NCBI GenBank assembly: GCA_028282465.1
Contig: JANQHX010000052.1
Span: forward strand, 83,094-147,093
Direction: 5' to 3'
DNA length: 64,000 bases
Source of the DNA: Gynuella sp.
GTDB taxonomy: Bacteria; Pseudomonadota; Gammaproteobacteria; Pseudomonadales; Natronospirillaceae
Below the pieces are notes generated by a model, which did not search any database, was not told the DNA's origin, and was given only the letters and a program-made list of their open reading frames with translations. Below, in pieces: positions 37,140 to 47,646 of the stretch; the first letter of the stretch is position 1, and every line of letters begins with the position of its first letter. A program made the translations under genes and the position numbers.

Positions 37140-37165
37140 AAAAGGAGAGCTTTTGCTCTCCTTTT
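37140..37165 (-). terminator. Terminator of the tRNA-Lys operon
   Basis: AAAAGGAGAGC (37140-37150) / GCTCTCCTTTT (37155-37165), a perfect 11-bp stem with a TTTT loop. On the minus strand it ends in a run of eight T, seven bases past the second tRNA. Confidence 0.88.
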
Positions 37166-37172
37166 CGGAATA

Positions 37173-37248
37173 TGGTGGGTCGTATAGGATTCGAACCTAT
37201 GACCAATTGGTTAAAAGCCAACTGCTCTACCGACTGAGCTAACGACCC
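37173..37248 (-). tRNA. tRNA-Lys (anticodon TTT)
   Basis: 76 bases including encoded CCA. Minus-strand acceptor GGGTCGT pairs with ACGACCC; D-arm GCTCAGTCGGTAGAGC; anticodon loop CTTTTAA gives UUU (Lys); T-arm ATAGGTTCGAATCCTAT. Second of two identical copies, 81 bp after the first. Confidence 0.97.
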
Positions 37249-37329
37249 ATATCAGGCTAATTCGCCGCGCATTCTACCCTTAAAACTGAAATATTCAACT
37301 AAATCAATAGATTACAACTTAAGGAGAAT

Positions 37330-37405
37330 TGGTGGGTCGTATAGGATTCGAACCTATGACCAATTGGTTAAAAGCCAACTGCTCTACCGACTGAGCTAAC
37401 GACCC
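37330..37405 (-). tRNA. tRNA-Lys (anticodon TTT), promoter-proximal copy
   Basis: 76 bases, identical in sequence to the copy at 37173-37248, with encoded CCA. It is the first tRNA after the promoter at 37422-37449. Confidence 0.97.
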
Positions 37406-37421
37406 CCGCAGAGAGGCGCAT

Positions 37422-37449
37422 ATAATATGGATTTTGAGTTTCATCGCAA
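37422..37449 (-). promoter_or_regulatory. Sigma-70 promoter of the tRNA-Lys pair
   Basis: On the minus strand: -35 TTGCGA (37444-37449), 16-base spacer, -10 TATTAT (37422-37427), then a GC-rich start (GCGCC) typical of growth-rate/stringently controlled stable-RNA promoters. The predicted start lies about 10 bases before the tRNA. Confidence 0.6.
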
Positions 37450-37522
37450 CTATTTTTTAGCTCAAAATCATTTTTTTTAAGATTTAAGTTATTGAATTGG
37501 AAGGTTTTTTCAAGACCCGCTA

Positions 37523-38194
37523 CTAGACGTAGCGAGTTGGATCGGGCAGACCAGCGTCTTGGAAGCCCTGTGCTCTGAGCTTGCAACTGTCGCATTGACC
37601 ACAGGCTCTACCCTGTTCGTCAGCCTGATAACAAGATACTGTGAGTCCGTAATCCAGCCCTAATTGAGTGCCAGACTTAACAATTTCTGCCTTGGTTAAG
37701 TCGATTAATGGTGTGTGGATTGTCATTTTATGGCCTTCAACTCCGGCCTTTGTCGCCAGATTAGCAAGTTTTTCGAAGGCTTCTATAAACTCGGGGCGAC
37801 AATCCGGATAACCCGAGTAATCGACCGCATTAACACCTATGAAAATGTCGTTGGCTTCTAAGACTTCCGCATAACCCAAGGCAATAGATAAAAAAACTGT
37901 ATTCCTTGCGGGAACATAAGTGACTGGAATGCCACCGTTTTCATTGAAGTCTGGTACATCTATAGAGTCATCAGTTAGCGCTGAACCGCCTATTAACCGA
38001 AGATCCATTGGAATGATCTTGTGTTCTGTAGCCTCTCCAATCTGAGCAAGCTTTTTTGATGCTTCTAACTCAGCCGAGTGGCGCTGGCCGTAATCAAAAC
38101 TGAGTGCGTACACGTCATAACCTTGAGATTTCGCCAGATAAAGACAGGTAGCAGAATCCAATCCGCCGGATAACAAAACAACCGCTTTCTTCAT
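37523..38194 (-). CDS. queC: 7-cyano-7-deazaguanine synthase
   Basis: A 223-residue enzyme making preQ0, the precursor of the tRNA base queuosine. PP-loop SGGLDSAT at residue 9, [14 protein letters not shown] near 92, and the zinc site [10 protein letters not shown] near 197. Last gene of the tol-pal unit, 13 bp after cpoB. queE, usually next to it in relatives, is not here. Confidence 0.95.
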   Translation of the reverse strand: MKKAVVLLSGGLDSATCLYLAKSQGYDVYALSFDYGQRHSAELEASKKLAQIGEATEHKIIPMDLRLIGGSALTDDSIDVPDFNENGGIPVTYVPARNTVFLSIALGYAEVLEANDIFIGVNAVDYSGYPDCRPEFIEAFEKLANLATKAGVEGHKMTIHTPLIDLTKAEIVKSGTQLGLDYGLTVSCYQADEQGRACGQCDSCKLRAQGFQDAGLPDPTRYV

Positions 38195-38207
38195 TAATTT
38201 ATCCAGT

Positions 38208-38990
38208 TTATTGATTCATTTTATCTAGAGCAGCTTGCGCTCTACGCGCTGTTTGCGTGTCTTTGTAGTTTTCGACAACCTCTTGAAGATACTGTCGAGA
38301 CCGCTCTTTGTCCCCTACGGCATTGTGCGCGATACCCAGCTTAAAAGTTGCATCAGCAATTTTCTGATGTTCTGGATAGTCTCTGTAGATTTTTAAAAAT
38401 GCGGCTTTACCGTTGTCGAACTCTCTAAGCACCAAATACACTTCCCCCATCCAGTACCACGCGTTCGGTACATAACTACTTTCTGGATAGTCTGCTATGA
38501 AGTCTTTGAAAGCTTCGATTGATTCGGCGTATTTTTTATCTCTAATCAGGTTTTTAGCTTGATTATATTCAGTTCTCTCAGCTGCCTGATCGACCACAAC
38601 AACCTGGGTGTTCGAGCCTGTAGCTGTTTGTTCTGAGGTCGAGGTACTGGGAGAAGGTGTTTGATTCACACCTTGAACGGATTCGCTAATCCGTCGATCT
38701 AAATCTATATATCTATCTTTAGATTCGCGTTTTAACTGCTGTATTTGAAATAAAAGCTCTTCAACCTGGCCTCTTAAATCCATCATTTCTTGCTGCATTT
38801 GCTGCTGCTGAAACAATAGCTCTGCCATACCTTGAGAGTTATTGACGGGCACCTGAACGACTTTGACTTCAGGCTCATTTATCACATCTGGCTGTGACTC
38901 GATTATTTCAGGTTCTGCCATAACGAAAGTGCTGCCAACTAGGGCAGCACTTAAAGTTATGAACCAAGAACCAATGTTGGTTGGTTTCAT
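38208..38990 (-). CDS. cpoB: Tol-Pal accessory protein CpoB (YbgF)
   Basis: A 260-residue periplasmic protein. A signal peptide ending near residue 25 (FVMA) is followed by a Gln/Glu-rich coiled coil about 58-105 ([21 protein letters not shown]), a Ser/Thr-rich linker, and a TPR domain about 135-255 ([25 protein letters not shown]). CpoB links Tol-Pal constriction with peptidoglycan synthesis. 3 bp after pal. Confidence 0.93.
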   Translation of the reverse strand: MKPTNIGSWFITLSAALVGSTFVMAEPEIIESQPDVINEPEVKVVQVPVNNSQGMAELLFQQQQMQQEMMDLRGQVEELLFQIQQLKRESKDRYIDLDRRISESVQGVNQTPSPSTSTSEQTATGSNTQVVVVDQAAERTEYNQAKNLIRDKKYAESIEAFKDFIADYPESSYVPNAWYWMGEVYLVLREFDNGKAAFLKIYRDYPEHQKIADATFKLGIAHNAVGDKERSRQYLQEVVENYKDTQTARRAQAALDKMNQ

Positions 38991-38993
38991 ATT

Positions 38994-39539
38994 TTACTGA
39001 TATTTAATTTCTACTCGACGATTCAAAGAATAGGCAGCATCCGTTTTACCCAGATCCACTGGCTTCTCTTCGCCAAAGCTTACAATTTCAATTTGAGAAG
39101 TTGCTACGCCATTCAGTTTTAGGTACGCCGAAACTGCAGTTGCACGACGCTCACCCAGAGCTAAGTTGTACTCACGAGTACCGCGCTCGTCACAGTGGCC
39201 TTCTAAAATCACAGAAGAACCTGGATTCGAGATCAGGTATGCAGCATGCGCATCTAAAGCATCTTTCCATTCAGGCTTAACATTAGCCTTGTCGAAATCA
39301 AAGTAAACGGTCGAAACTTCAGGAGTTATCATTTCCGCAACTTCTTCTACTGTTTCTTCAACACTTTCTTCAATGATGATCAGCTCATCACCACCGGTTG
39401 ATCCGGTTTCTTCTGTTACCACATCTTCAACTGTTGATGTGTCACCAGAGTCAGCGTCCGTACTACTGTTAGAAGCACAGCCAGCCAAAACAGCAGCGAA
39501 TGCTAAAGCAGCCAATTTAAGCAATTTTGATTTTGCCAT
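38994..39539 (-). CDS. pal: Peptidoglycan-associated lipoprotein Pal
   Basis: A 181-residue outer-membrane lipoprotein. Lipobox LAGC (Cys21), acidic linker about 25-70 (unusually Glu-rich), then an OmpA-like peptidoglycan-binding domain about 72-180 (VYFDFDKANVKPEW; LEGHCDERGTREYN; NRRVEIKY). Couples the outer membrane to the cell wall with TolB. 85 bp after tolB. Confidence 0.96.
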   Translation of the reverse strand: MAKSKLLKLAALAFAAVLAGCASNSSTDADSGDTSTVEDVVTEETGSTGGDELIIIEESVEETVEEVAEMITPEVSTVYFDFDKANVKPEWKDALDAHAAYLISNPGSSVILEGHCDERGTREYNLALGERRATAVSAYLKLNGVATSQIEIVSFGEEKPVDLGKTDAAYSLNRRVEIKYQ

Positions 39540-39624
39540 TTTTCTTTCCCGTTCCGTTTTTTAGGTTTTTTTCTTTGTTAGGCAACAGCACAAATCACTG
39601 CCACTACCAGTAAAGCTATTCTCG

Positions 39625-40920
39625 TTATCTAAGGTATGGAGACCAGGCTGGTTCCCTAACATGCCCTCTTTCCGCTGGCATGATACTGGCGATTTCGCCA
39701 TCTAAGGAAGCCCAGGCCAATACCCCTTTATTTTTTTGCTGTGTTGCGTAAATAAGCATGGTTCCGTTTGGAGCTATGCTTGGAGACTCATCAAGATCTG
39801 TTTCTGATAAAACTTTTAGTTCTCTCGTTTCCGTGTTCAAAGCTGCAACATGGAACACTCCAGAACTTTGATGCACCATTACAATGTGCTTACCATCAGA
39901 GCTGTAATGAGCCCGCGCGTTAAAGCTTCCCTCAAAGGTTAAGCGTTCAACCGCCCCAGTGTCTAGGGTTAGTTGATAAATTTGTGGCCTTCCGCCCCGT
40001 TCAGAAGTAAACAAAAGCTTCTTACCATCTGGAGACCAGCTCGGCTCGGTGTCAATTGCCCAATGACTAGTCAGTTGCTTAACCTTTTTGGTCTCAAGAT
40101 TCATCACATAAATATCGGCATTGCCGGTTTGTGAATTTACGAATGCAAGAGATTTACCATCTGGGGAAAACGCAGCGCCACTATTTATACCCTTGTAAGA
40201 TGGCAAACTTGTTATTTGACCAGTAATTCGATTAGCAATTTTAATGGACGTTCTGCCCTTTTCACTAAACGTGGTGAATGCGATGTTTCGTCCGTCTGCG
40301 GACCAAGCCGGTGAAATGATAGATTGAGCAGACTTGTAAATGACTTTCTGTCGGTGACCATCAGCATCCGAGATTTCTAAGTTGTAAACCGGTCCGTCTT
40401 CCGTCCTATTGTGGGTGACATAAGCAAGCTTAGTATTGAAGGCACCTTTAACACCGCTCATTTTTTCATATATTGCATCGCTGACCATATGAGCCATATC
40501 TCTTAACTGGTTTTCAGACCCAGTGATTCTGGCATGGTGGATGTTCATTTCTCTAAAAACGTCGTATAGCCGGTAATTAACTATGTATTTCTTAGTGACC
40601 GAATCTTGTTCTATATTCCCAATCACAAGATAGTCTGGGCCCTGGAGACGCCAATCTCTGAAATAGACATCTTCTGGGTTACAGGGGTTTGCAATTAGGG
40701 GCCCGGATGGTCGTTTAAACTGTCCGGTTCTCTCTAGGTCTGAGTAAACAATACTGCTGATGTCCTCAGGAAGTATTCGTTCTCCGTCCCAGCAAAAGTT
40801 GGTGATCGCCACTTCAGTGGCCTGGTCATACCCCTTAGTGATCACAAATCTGAATTCAGCAAAACTCATTGGCGCAAAAGTAACTGCAACCAGTGCCAAA
40901 ATAGTTGTTAAATGTCTCAT
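39625..40920 (-). CDS. tolB: Tol-Pal system protein TolB
   Basis: A 431-residue periplasmic protein with a signal peptide (MRHLTTILALVAVTFAPMSFA). N-terminal domain about 25-160, then a six-bladed beta-propeller of repeats like PAWSADGRNIAFTTF, AFSPDGKSLAFVNS, PSWSPDGKKLLFTSERGG. Binds Pal and TolA. Overlaps tolA by 4 bases. Confidence 0.96.
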   Translation of the reverse strand: MRHLTTILALVAVTFAPMSFAEFRFVITKGYDQATEVAITNFCWDGERILPEDISSIVYSDLERTGQFKRPSGPLIANPCNPEDVYFRDWRLQGPDYLVIGNIEQDSVTKKYIVNYRLYDVFREMNIHHARITGSENQLRDMAHMVSDAIYEKMSGVKGAFNTKLAYVTHNRTEDGPVYNLEISDADGHRQKVIYKSAQSIISPAWSADGRNIAFTTFSEKGRTSIKIANRITGQITSLPSYKGINSGAAFSPDGKSLAFVNSQTGNADIYVMNLETKKVKQLTSHWAIDTEPSWSPDGKKLLFTSERGGRPQIYQLTLDTGAVERLTFEGSFNARAHYSSDGKHIVMVHQSSGVFHVAALNTETRELKVLSETDLDESPSIAPNGTMLIYATQQKNKGVLAWASLDGEIASIMPAERGHVREPAWSPYLR

Positions 40921-41759
40921 TCAAATAATTCCTTCGTTTCTGGTGCTAGCCCAAATTCCAACGTTCGATAATATTTTTCAAAAATGGTCGAGTCATCAGG
41001 AACATTAAAACGCTTGACCTTTCTTACTGCCCTCTCCACTGATCGGTCTACTACTGGATCACCGCTGGATTGAAATATGTGCACATCCTTTAATTCCCCA
41101 TTTGGGAGCAGATGCAGCCTAACCCCAATTAACATGTCATCTCTAGCGGTTAGAGGGACCTTCCACTGATCATATACTTGGCCATATATCGCTTGGTCAT
41201 AAGTTGCTCTGATTTGCACTTCTTTTTCTAATTGTTGACGAGCTAATTCTTCTGCCTCTTTATATTTTTGGTCTTCGTCTTCTAAACCCAGTGCCAAATC
41301 CTCCTCAAAAGAGGATATGAGCTCTTCCCTACGAGCCAACTCTTCTTGCTCAATTCGTTTCTGTTCCAGTTCTTGCTGTCTCTCCAGCTCTCGTTGTTTC
41401 TCAAGCTCTTGTTCTTTTTGCCGAGCAGCGATTTCTTGTTGCCTTTTCTTTTCTGCCGCTTCTTCTGCCTTTTTCTTCGCTATGGCTGCTTGTCTATCTT
41501 TTTCTTTTTGTTTCTTCTCAGCTTCAGCCTTAGAAGGTGGTTTGGGTTTTTCTTGCTTAGGCTTTTTTACCACTGGCTGCTTTTTAGGAGGGGGTTGTTT
41601 TTCAGGCTTTTTCAATATGACCAATTCAGCTTTCACGTGCTGAGGTATTTTAAATTCAGCTGGTTTTTCAGGCTCACCGTCCCAGCTCCATACCAAAGCC
41701 ACTCCGGCAGCAACATGAATTGCTAGCGCTAGGAATATGGCTAAGGTATATCTCAACAT
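40917..41759 (-). CDS. tolA: Tol-Pal system protein TolA
   Basis: A 280-residue inner-membrane protein: one N-terminal membrane helix (about 3-24), a long Lys/Glu/Gln-rich helical middle (about 55-190, repeats of KKAEEAAEKKRQQE type), and a C-terminal domain (about 195-275; IRATYDQAIYGQVYDQWKVP). Transmits proton-motive energy from TolQR to the outer membrane. Shorter than the 421-residue E. coli form because of a shorter helix. Confidence 0.94.
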   Translation of the reverse strand: MLRYTLAIFLALAIHVAAGVALVWSWDGEPEKPAEFKIPQHVKAELVILKKPEKQPPPKKQPVVKKPKQEKPKPPSKAEAEKKQKEKDRQAAIAKKKAEEAAEKKRQQEIAARQKEQELEKQRELERQQELEQKRIEQEELARREELISSFEEDLALGLEDEDQKYKEAEELARQQLEKEVQIRATYDQAIYGQVYDQWKVPLTARDDMLIGVRLHLLPNGELKDVHIFQSSGDPVVDRSVERAVRKVKRFNVPDDSTIFEKYYRTLEFGLAPETKELFE

Positions 41760-41761
41760 GG

Positions 41762-42178
41762 TTAAGGCGCTTCAGTAACTAAACCGACTGACTCGGCACC
41801 GGCCAATTGCAGTGTGGTCATAAGTTCTACCACCACACCATAAGGTACCGTTAAATCGCCACGAACCAAAACCTGGGTCGCAGGCCTGGACTGTAATATG
41901 GTTCCAACATATCGACCCACCTCTTCCGAAGGTACTGATTCTGGTTTTTGTTGGCCTCGCTCAATAAAAAACTTTCCTGCAGCATCCACTGAAACAATGA
42001 GCATTTCATCGAGATTCTGATTCTCAACGGGCGCGGCTTGGGTTTGAGGAAGGTCAACTTTAACTCCCTGGGTCAACATGGGAGCTGTGATCATGAAAAT
42101 CACCAAAAGCACCAACATTACGTCAATGTATGGAACAACGTTGATTTCTGAAACTGGCTTACGACGCACGCGACCCAT
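41762..42178 (-). CDS. tolR: Tol-Pal system protein TolR
   Basis: A 138-residue ExbD-type protein with one N-terminal membrane segment: INVVPYIDVMLVLLVIFMIT contains the proton-path Asp, followed by a periplasmic domain. 2-3 bp from both neighbours. Confidence 0.95.
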   Translation of the reverse strand: MGRVRRKPVSEINVVPYIDVMLVLLVIFMITAPMLTQGVKVDLPQTQAAPVENQNLDEMLIVSVDAAGKFFIERGQQKPESVPSEEVGRYVGTILQSRPATQVLVRGDLTVPYGVVVELMTTLQLAGAESVGLVTEAP

Positions 42179-42181
42179 GGT

Positions 42182-42910
42182 TTAAACCTGCTTTGGGGTG
42201 GCTTGAACCGAGGCTTTTTTGGCAGATTGCTGAGACAACACAACGTGCAGTTGTCGGTTTAGAATGGCGGAAAACTCTTCCGAAAAGGTGTCGTACGACG
42301 CAACAATTTTATCTGCCCGCGATGCGAATCTGTTGTACGCCATCACGGCTGGAATTGCAGCAAATAGCCCCATGGCCGTAGCGATTAGTGCCTCAGATAT
42401 ACCGGGTGCTACTGTTGCTAAGGTCGCCTGACTTGCATTTGCCAAGCCCCTAAATGAATTCATTATGCCCCAAACGGTTCCAAATAAGCCGATATAGGGT
42501 GATGTGGAACCAACGGTTGCCAAAAAAGGCAAATGATTATCTAACTTGTCGCCTTCCTTATTAGCTGCCACCCTCATTGCTCTTTGGGTACCCACCATTA
42601 TGGCTTCCGGGTCTGCAGATGCTTGTTGTCTTAAACGAGTAAACTCTTTAAAACCGGCTTTAAAAATAGTCTCTGCACCATGGCTGTCTGGATTAGCATT
42701 TAACTGCCGATAAAGCTGAGTTAAATCCATGCCTGACCAAAATTTTTCTTCGAACTGATTAAAACCGCGCCTAGCTTTTGAAAATACTTGTGCGCGTTCA
42801 AAGATCATGACCCATGAAACAATGGAGGCCAGCACCAATACCAGCATGACAAGCTGAACAACTATGCTGGCGCTACTGATTAAACTCCAGAAAGACATTT
42901 GTTCAGACAT
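42182..42910 (-). CDS. tolQ: Tol-Pal system protein TolQ
   Basis: A 242-residue ExbB-type inner-membrane proton channel subunit with three membrane segments (about 17-38, 135-160, 172-195). Typical motif LPFLATVGSTSPYIGLFGTVWGIM near 125. First gene of tolQRAB-pal-cpoB-queC. ybgC (thioesterase), which usually precedes it, is absent; 177 bp separate it from ruvB. Confidence 0.95.
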   Translation of the reverse strand: MSEQMSFWSLISSASIVVQLVMLVLVLASIVSWVMIFERAQVFSKARRGFNQFEEKFWSGMDLTQLYRQLNANPDSHGAETIFKAGFKEFTRLRQQASADPEAIMVGTQRAMRVAANKEGDKLDNHLPFLATVGSTSPYIGLFGTVWGIMNSFRGLANASQATLATVAPGISEALIATAMGLFAAIPAVMAYNRFASRADKIVASYDTFSEEFSAILNRQLHVVLSQQSAKKASVQATPKQV

Positions 42911-43087
42911 TACTAAGGCTCCATGAGAATGGTATACAAAGCGAGCAGACTAAATCCTTTTGACTAGGTTTGCCACCACCGGATTTCGGTTTTCACTTAA
43001 ATTACAGTGATTTATCGCGCAAATCGAAAGCAATTTGATGGCTACTGTTGGTCTAAGAAACCAACTTTATTAGCTGTGTATTTCAGA

Positions 43088-44107
43088 TTAGTTATCTTGC
43101 TGGTTCGAGTTTGGTAAATCGAAATGCAAATAGGCATTGTTGGTGACAATTCGTCCTCGTGGAGTGCGCATAAGATAACCTTGTTGAATTAAATAAGGCT
43201 CGATAACGTCTTCAATGGTATCTCTTTCTTCTGAAATAGCTGCCGCGAGATTTTCAATACCAACGGGCCCGCCGTTAAACTTTTCTATCATTGCCAGTAG
43301 CAGCCTACGATCCATATGATCAAAACCTGCACTGTCAACATTGAGCATATCCAGGGCTCTCTGAGCCATTTCTAATGTGATACTGCCTTCGCCTTTGACA
43401 TCGGCGTAATCCCTTACTCGTCTTAACAGCCGGTTTGCAATTCTAGGCGTACCTCTACTTCTGCGAGCAATCTCCTCTGCGCCTTTTTGATCCGTCTCGA
43501 CTTTCATCATGTGGGCAGATCTTTCAACAATACACGTAAGATCCTTAGTCTTATAGAACTCCAAACGTTGTGAAATACCAAAGCGGTCGCGTAATGGTGA
43601 AGTGAGCATACCGGCTCGGGTGGTAGCACCCACTAGGGTAAAAGGAGGCAGATCCAACTTGATAGATCGCGCTGCGGGCCCTTCACCGATCATGATATCT
43701 AATTGGTAATCTTCCATCGCGGGATAGAGCACTTCTTCAACATTTGGGCTGAGCCTATGGATCTCATCAATAAACAGCACATCCCCTGGTTCAAGGTTTG
43801 TGAGCATGGCTGCCAGGTCTCCTGCTTTTTCGAGCACAGGGCCGGAAGTGGTTTTAATCGATACCCCCATCTCATGGGCAATAATGTTTGCTAGCGTGGT
43901 TTTACCTAAGCCCGGTGGTCCAAAAACCAGAGTATGATCCAGAGGTTCATTTCTATTTCGAGCAGCTGATATAAAAATTTCCATCTGCTCGGCAACCACA
44001 TCCTGTCCCTGATAATCTTTTAACCGTGTGGGTCGAATAGCCCTGTCGAAGTGATCCTCCGATGAAGTTTGTGCCTCAGGCTTAATAAAGCGATCAGTTT
44101 CTATCAT
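43088..44107 (-). CDS. ruvB: Holliday junction branch-migration ATPase RuvB
   Basis: A 339-residue AAA+ helicase. Walker [11 protein letters not shown] near 66, Walker B FIDEIHRL near 117, sensor [17 protein letters not shown] near 160, and the C-terminal winged helix ([13 protein letters not shown]). Drives branch migration with RuvA. 3 bp after ruvA. Confidence 0.97.
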   Translation of the reverse strand: MIETDRFIKPEAQTSSEDHFDRAIRPTRLKDYQGQDVVAEQMEIFISAARNRNEPLDHTLVFGPPGLGKTTLANIIAHEMGVSIKTTSGPVLEKAGDLAAMLTNLEPGDVLFIDEIHRLSPNVEEVLYPAMEDYQLDIMIGEGPAARSIKLDLPPFTLVGATTRAGMLTSPLRDRFGISQRLEFYKTKDLTCIVERSAHMMKVETDQKGAEEIARRSRGTPRIANRLLRRVRDYADVKGEGSITLEMAQRALDMLNVDSAGFDHMDRRLLLAMIEKFNGGPVGIENLAAAISEERDTIEDVIEPYLIQQGYLMRTPRGRIVTNNAYLHFDLPNSNQQDN

Positions 44108-44110
44108 GTC

Positions 44111-44704
44111 TTACACCATTGCTTTCAAGGCCAACCGAATGAGCTCATCACTACCCATGCCAGATTTATAAACACCAGAGATGGCCTTGCTTGCTTGCTG
44201 AGGTTTATAACCCAGAGCTATTAATGCACTTTCTGCATCGGCTCGATCGTCAGTGTTAGCTTCATTTGTGACCGTTGGACTGAATAACGGACCTGCACTC
44301 TCCAGTTTCAGCTTATCTTTTAATTCAATAACCAATCGCTCTGCTGTCTTTTTGCCCACACCCGGAACCTTTACCAAGGCGGTAATATCATGATCATGAA
44401 TCGCAACAGCCAATTGCTCGTATTCAATACCAGACAAAATAGCTAACGCCATTTTTGGGCCGACACCATTGACCTTTATTAATTGGCGAAAAAAATCTCG
44501 TTCAGTTAATGACCCAAATCCATAAAGCTGCTGGGCATCCTCTCTGACTGCTAGATGGGTATAAAGAGTGGTGAAGTCTGAGTTATTGGATAAAGAGTAG
44601 AAGGTTGTCATTGGGCAAGAAACCTCATACGCCACACCATTTACATCCAACAATAGTTCTGGCGGTTGGCGATGAATCACCTTGCCTTGAAGTCGTCCAA
44701 TCAT
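44111..44704 (-). CDS. ruvA: Holliday junction branch-migration protein RuvA
   Basis: A 197-residue DNA-binding protein: OB fold about 1-65 (MIGRLQGKVIHRQPPELLLDV), helix-hairpin-helix motifs VNGVGPKMALAILSG and VPGVGKKTAERLVIELKDKL about 75-135, C-terminal domain III after a linker. Forms the core on which RuvB acts. Confidence 0.96.
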   Translation of the reverse strand: MIGRLQGKVIHRQPPELLLDVNGVAYEVSCPMTTFYSLSNNSDFTTLYTHLAVREDAQQLYGFGSLTERDFFRQLIKVNGVGPKMALAILSGIEYEQLAVAIHDHDITALVKVPGVGKKTAERLVIELKDKLKLESAGPLFSPTVTNEANTDDRADAESALIALGYKPQQASKAISGVYKSGMGSDELIRLALKAMV

Positions 44705-44796
44705 CTGGAGTTTTGACCTATGTTTTGTTTGAAGCGCAAGAGAATTTATATGGCCTGATCTGTTGTGGCAAGAAAATACTGTAAATTTTTACAGCA

Positions 44797-45324
44797 CTAT
44801 TTACCGATCATACGACCTCGCCGACTATGCCTCACCCCGCTCATTCTGACTAGACTCTCTCTGGTATGTGCATGAGTCATGGCAATGGCCAGGGCATCTG
44901 CGGCATCTTCTTGAGGCAAACCCGGCAGTTTCAGCATGGTTTTCACCATATGTTGGATCGCGGTTTTATCTGCAGCACCACTGCCTCCAATTGCCTGCTT
45001 CACCTTTCTCGCTGCGTATTCATGAACACTCAACCCGAGCTCCATTCCGGCAACAATTGCCGTACCCCTTGCTTGACCGAGCTTTAACGCAGAATTAGCG
45101 TTTTTACCCAAAAACACCTCTTCAATCGCTAGCTCACTGGGTGAAAATTCCTGAATCACTTTTTGAATCGAAATATAAATTTGATGCAGCCGATCAGGTA
45201 ATGTTGGCAAATCTTCCACCCGGATAACGCCGCTGGAAACATAGCTCAGCTTATTGCCAACCTGGGTAATGATACCGAATCCTGTTTTTCGCGAGCCGGG
45301 ATCTATCCCGAGAATCATGGTCAT
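44797..45324 (-). CDS. ruvC: Holliday junction resolvase RuvC
   Basis: A 175-residue endonuclease. [12 protein letters not shown] (Asp7-type catalytic), [22 protein letters not shown] with the Glu near 68, and [12 protein letters not shown] with the last acidic ligands near 140. First gene of ruvCAB. yebC, common upstream of it, is not present between aspS and ruvC. Confidence 0.96.
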   Translation of the reverse strand: MTMILGIDPGSRKTGFGIITQVGNKLSYVSSGVIRVEDLPTLPDRLHQIYISIQKVIQEFSPSELAIEEVFLGKNANSALKLGQARGTAIVAGMELGLSVHEYAARKVKQAIGGSGAADKTAIQHMVKTMLKLPGLPQEDAADALAIAMTHAHTRESLVRMSGVRHSRRGRMIGK

Positions 45325-45453
45325 GATGGAACACGCATAAATCTATTTAGAGTACTTTAACTGGTTAACGATTTAGATAAAAAATAATACTGCACGGCCA
45401 TGATGCAGGAATGCTCTTGGACTAACTGATCTTGAACATCAAACCCCAGATAC

Positions 45454-45476
45454 AAAAACAGGCCTAAAACGGCCTG
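45454..45476 (-). terminator. Terminator of aspS
   Basis: CAGGCC (45459-45464) / GGCCTG (45471-45476) with a six-base loop. On the minus strand it is followed by five T (45454-45458). It lies 23 bp past the aspS stop. Confidence 0.8.
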
Positions 45477-45498
45477 CTATTTTGTGTCTGACTTTAGA

Positions 45499-47277
45499 TT
45501 AAGACTCAACCTTTGGCTTTTGTCTCAGGCGAATGTGCAAATCTTTTAATGCTTCTTCGGTAGCTTCACCTGGAGCATCGGTCATGACACAGGCCGCGGT
45601 TTGAGTTTTAGGGAACGCAATCACTTCACGAATGCTTTGAGCCCCTGTCATAAGCATAACCAGGCGATCTAAACCAAAGGCCAGACCACCATGAGTGGGT
45701 GCACCGTACCGCAACGCGCCAAGCAAGAAACCAAACTTTTCTTCCTGCTCTTCTGGGCCGATTCCAAGCACTTCAAAAACGGTTTGCTGCATAGATTCTT
45801 CATGAATACGAATGGATCCGCCGCCCAACTCAACGCCATTTAAAATCATGTCGTAAGCACGAGATAAAGCAGCTTCAGGATTCGCCTTCAACTCCTCAGG
45901 CGAACAACTTGGCGCAGTGAATGGATGGTGCAATGCAGTTAACTCACCATCGCCATTTTCTTCAAACATTGGGAAGTCGACGACCCACAGAGGCGCCCAC
46001 TCGCAGGTGTAAAGATTCAAATCTTCACCAAGCTTATTCCTTAAGGCACCTAGAGACTCATTTACGATCTTAGCTTTGTCTGCGCCGAAGAAAATCAGGT
46101 CACCATTTTCTGCACCTACGCGCTCAAGAATGGCCGCTCGAACGTCAACAGGCAGAAACTTAACGATTGGTGATTGGAGACCTTCTTCCAGATTAGATTT
46201 ATCGTTGACCTTAATATAAGCCAAACCTTTCGCCCCGTAGATACCTACGAATTTAGTGTAATCATCAATCTGTTTACGGGTTAACTTGTCATTACCACTA
46301 GGTACTTTCATCGCAGCAACTCGACCTTTTGGATCTTTTGCTGGCCCGGAAAACACTTTGAACTCAACCTCGCCCATCAAATCAGAAACCGTCACCATTT
46401 CCAACGGGATACGCATATCAGGTTTATCCACGCCGTATTTTTCAATAGCTTCAGAGAAAGGCATGTGTGGCATTTCGCCCAGGTCAACGTCTAACACATT
46501 TTTGAACAGCTGCTTAATCATGCCTTCAGTAATAGACATGATCTCATCTTCATTCATGAAAGACGTTTCGATATCAATCTGAGTAAACTCAGGCTGACGA
46601 TCAGCACGTAAATCTTCATCTCGGAAACACTTGGCTATTTGATAGTAACGATCAAAACCAGAAACCATCAGTAACTGCTTGAATAACTGAGGTGACTGAG
46701 GCAAGGCGAAAAAGCTATGCTCATGAGTTCGGGAAGGAACCAGATAATCCCTAGCACCTTCAGGGGTCGCTTTAGTTAATATAGGCGTTTCGATATCAAG
46801 AAAACCTTGGTCTTCAAGGTAACGACGAATGGCACCAGTAATTTTAGAGCGCAGCATTAATTTCTGCTGCATCTCCGGTCTACGTAGATCCATATAACGG
46901 AACTTCAAACGAACATCTTCGCCCACATCAGAATATTCATCCAACGGGAACGGAGGTGTTTTCGCTGAGTTAACAACGTTAATTTTTAAGCCATAGATCT
47001 CAATTTCGCCCGTTGCCATTTCCTTATTTACCGTGTTTTCAGAACGGGCACGAACACGACCTTCAATCTCAATGACATACTCTGAGCGAACACGATCAGC
47101 GATTGCAAATTGCTCTGGGTCGTCTTGGTCAAAAACAACTTGAACCAAACCTTCACGATCACGAACATCCAAGAAGATCACACCACCATGGTCGCGACGT
47201 CTATGTACCCAGCCGTTAATAGTAATTGTCTGATCGATATGTGCGGATCGAACGTCGCCGCAATATAGGGTTCGCAT
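45499..47277 (-). CDS. aspS: Aspartate-tRNA ligase
   Basis: About 592 residues from ATG 47277 ([10 protein letters not shown]), the family N-terminus; the ATG at 47358 adds 27 residues unlike the family. OB-fold anticodon-binding domain ([22 protein letters not shown] near 22), class II core with motif 2 [18 protein letters not shown] near 215, bacterial GAD insertion about 285-420, and motif 3 [14 protein letters not shown] near 530. Charges tRNA-Asp; whether it also charges tRNA-Asn is not decidable here. Confidence 0.96.
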   Translation of the reverse strand: MRTLYCGDVRSAHIDQTITINGWVHRRRDHGGVIFLDVRDREGLVQVVFDQDDPEQFAIADRVRSEYVIEIEGRVRARSENTVNKEMATGEIEIYGLKINVVNSAKTPPFPLDEYSDVGEDVRLKFRYMDLRRPEMQQKLMLRSKITGAIRRYLEDQGFLDIETPILTKATPEGARDYLVPSRTHEHSFFALPQSPQLFKQLLMVSGFDRYYQIAKCFRDEDLRADRQPEFTQIDIETSFMNEDEIMSITEGMIKQLFKNVLDVDLGEMPHMPFSEAIEKYGVDKPDMRIPLEMVTVSDLMGEVEFKVFSGPAKDPKGRVAAMKVPSGNDKLTRKQIDDYTKFVGIYGAKGLAYIKVNDKSNLEEGLQSPIVKFLPVDVRAAILERVGAENGDLIFFGADKAKIVNESLGALRNKLGEDLNLYTCEWAPLWVVDFPMFEENGDGELTALHHPFTAPSCSPEELKANPEAALSRAYDMILNGVELGGGSIRIHEESMQQTVFEVLGIGPEEQEEKFGFLLGALRYGAPTHGGLAFGLDRLVMLMTGAQSIREVIAFPKTQTAACVMTDAPGEATEEALKDLHIRLRQKPKVES

Positions 47278-47646
47278 TCTGTTATTCCTATGGTTTGGTC
47301 GAAATTGCTGTATTAAATTAGGTTTTGCCTGGTAACCCGGGCGCAAAAGGGCGGGCATTATACAAGTAAAAAAACTGCTTTGCAGTGCTATTTAACTTGC
47401 GTGAGACTTAGACTCTAAACGCTGTGGCACTCAAATAACGCTCTGTTAATACAATCCTCATTTAAAAAATCACCATTAACCGAAGAAATCTTCGAAAAAG
47501 CTTGTATTTATAGGGTTAAAAGCCATGTAGCGGTCTTGCTGAGTCATCCTTTTGCTTTATACTGAAAATCTCTTTAAAAGCTAAGTGCTAGGCACTTCCC
47601 AACTGAATCGCCTGGCTTTAATAATAATTTGCCGAAGGAAAACTAA
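47278..47646. other. Divergent intergenic region, aspS / HU-like gene
   Basis: 369 bp without a gene. A sigma-70-like promoter for the HU-like gene is visible at 47536-47563 (TTGCTG, 16 bases, TATACT), with AAGGAA just before its ATG. The other half must contain the aspS promoter; AGGAA lies before its ATG. Confidence 0.45.

Noticed and set aside
41317..41726. Antisense frames rich in Ser/Cys/Phe/Leu in tolA
   Set aside because: Mirror image of the Lys/Glu-rich helix codons of tolA; low-complexity artefact.
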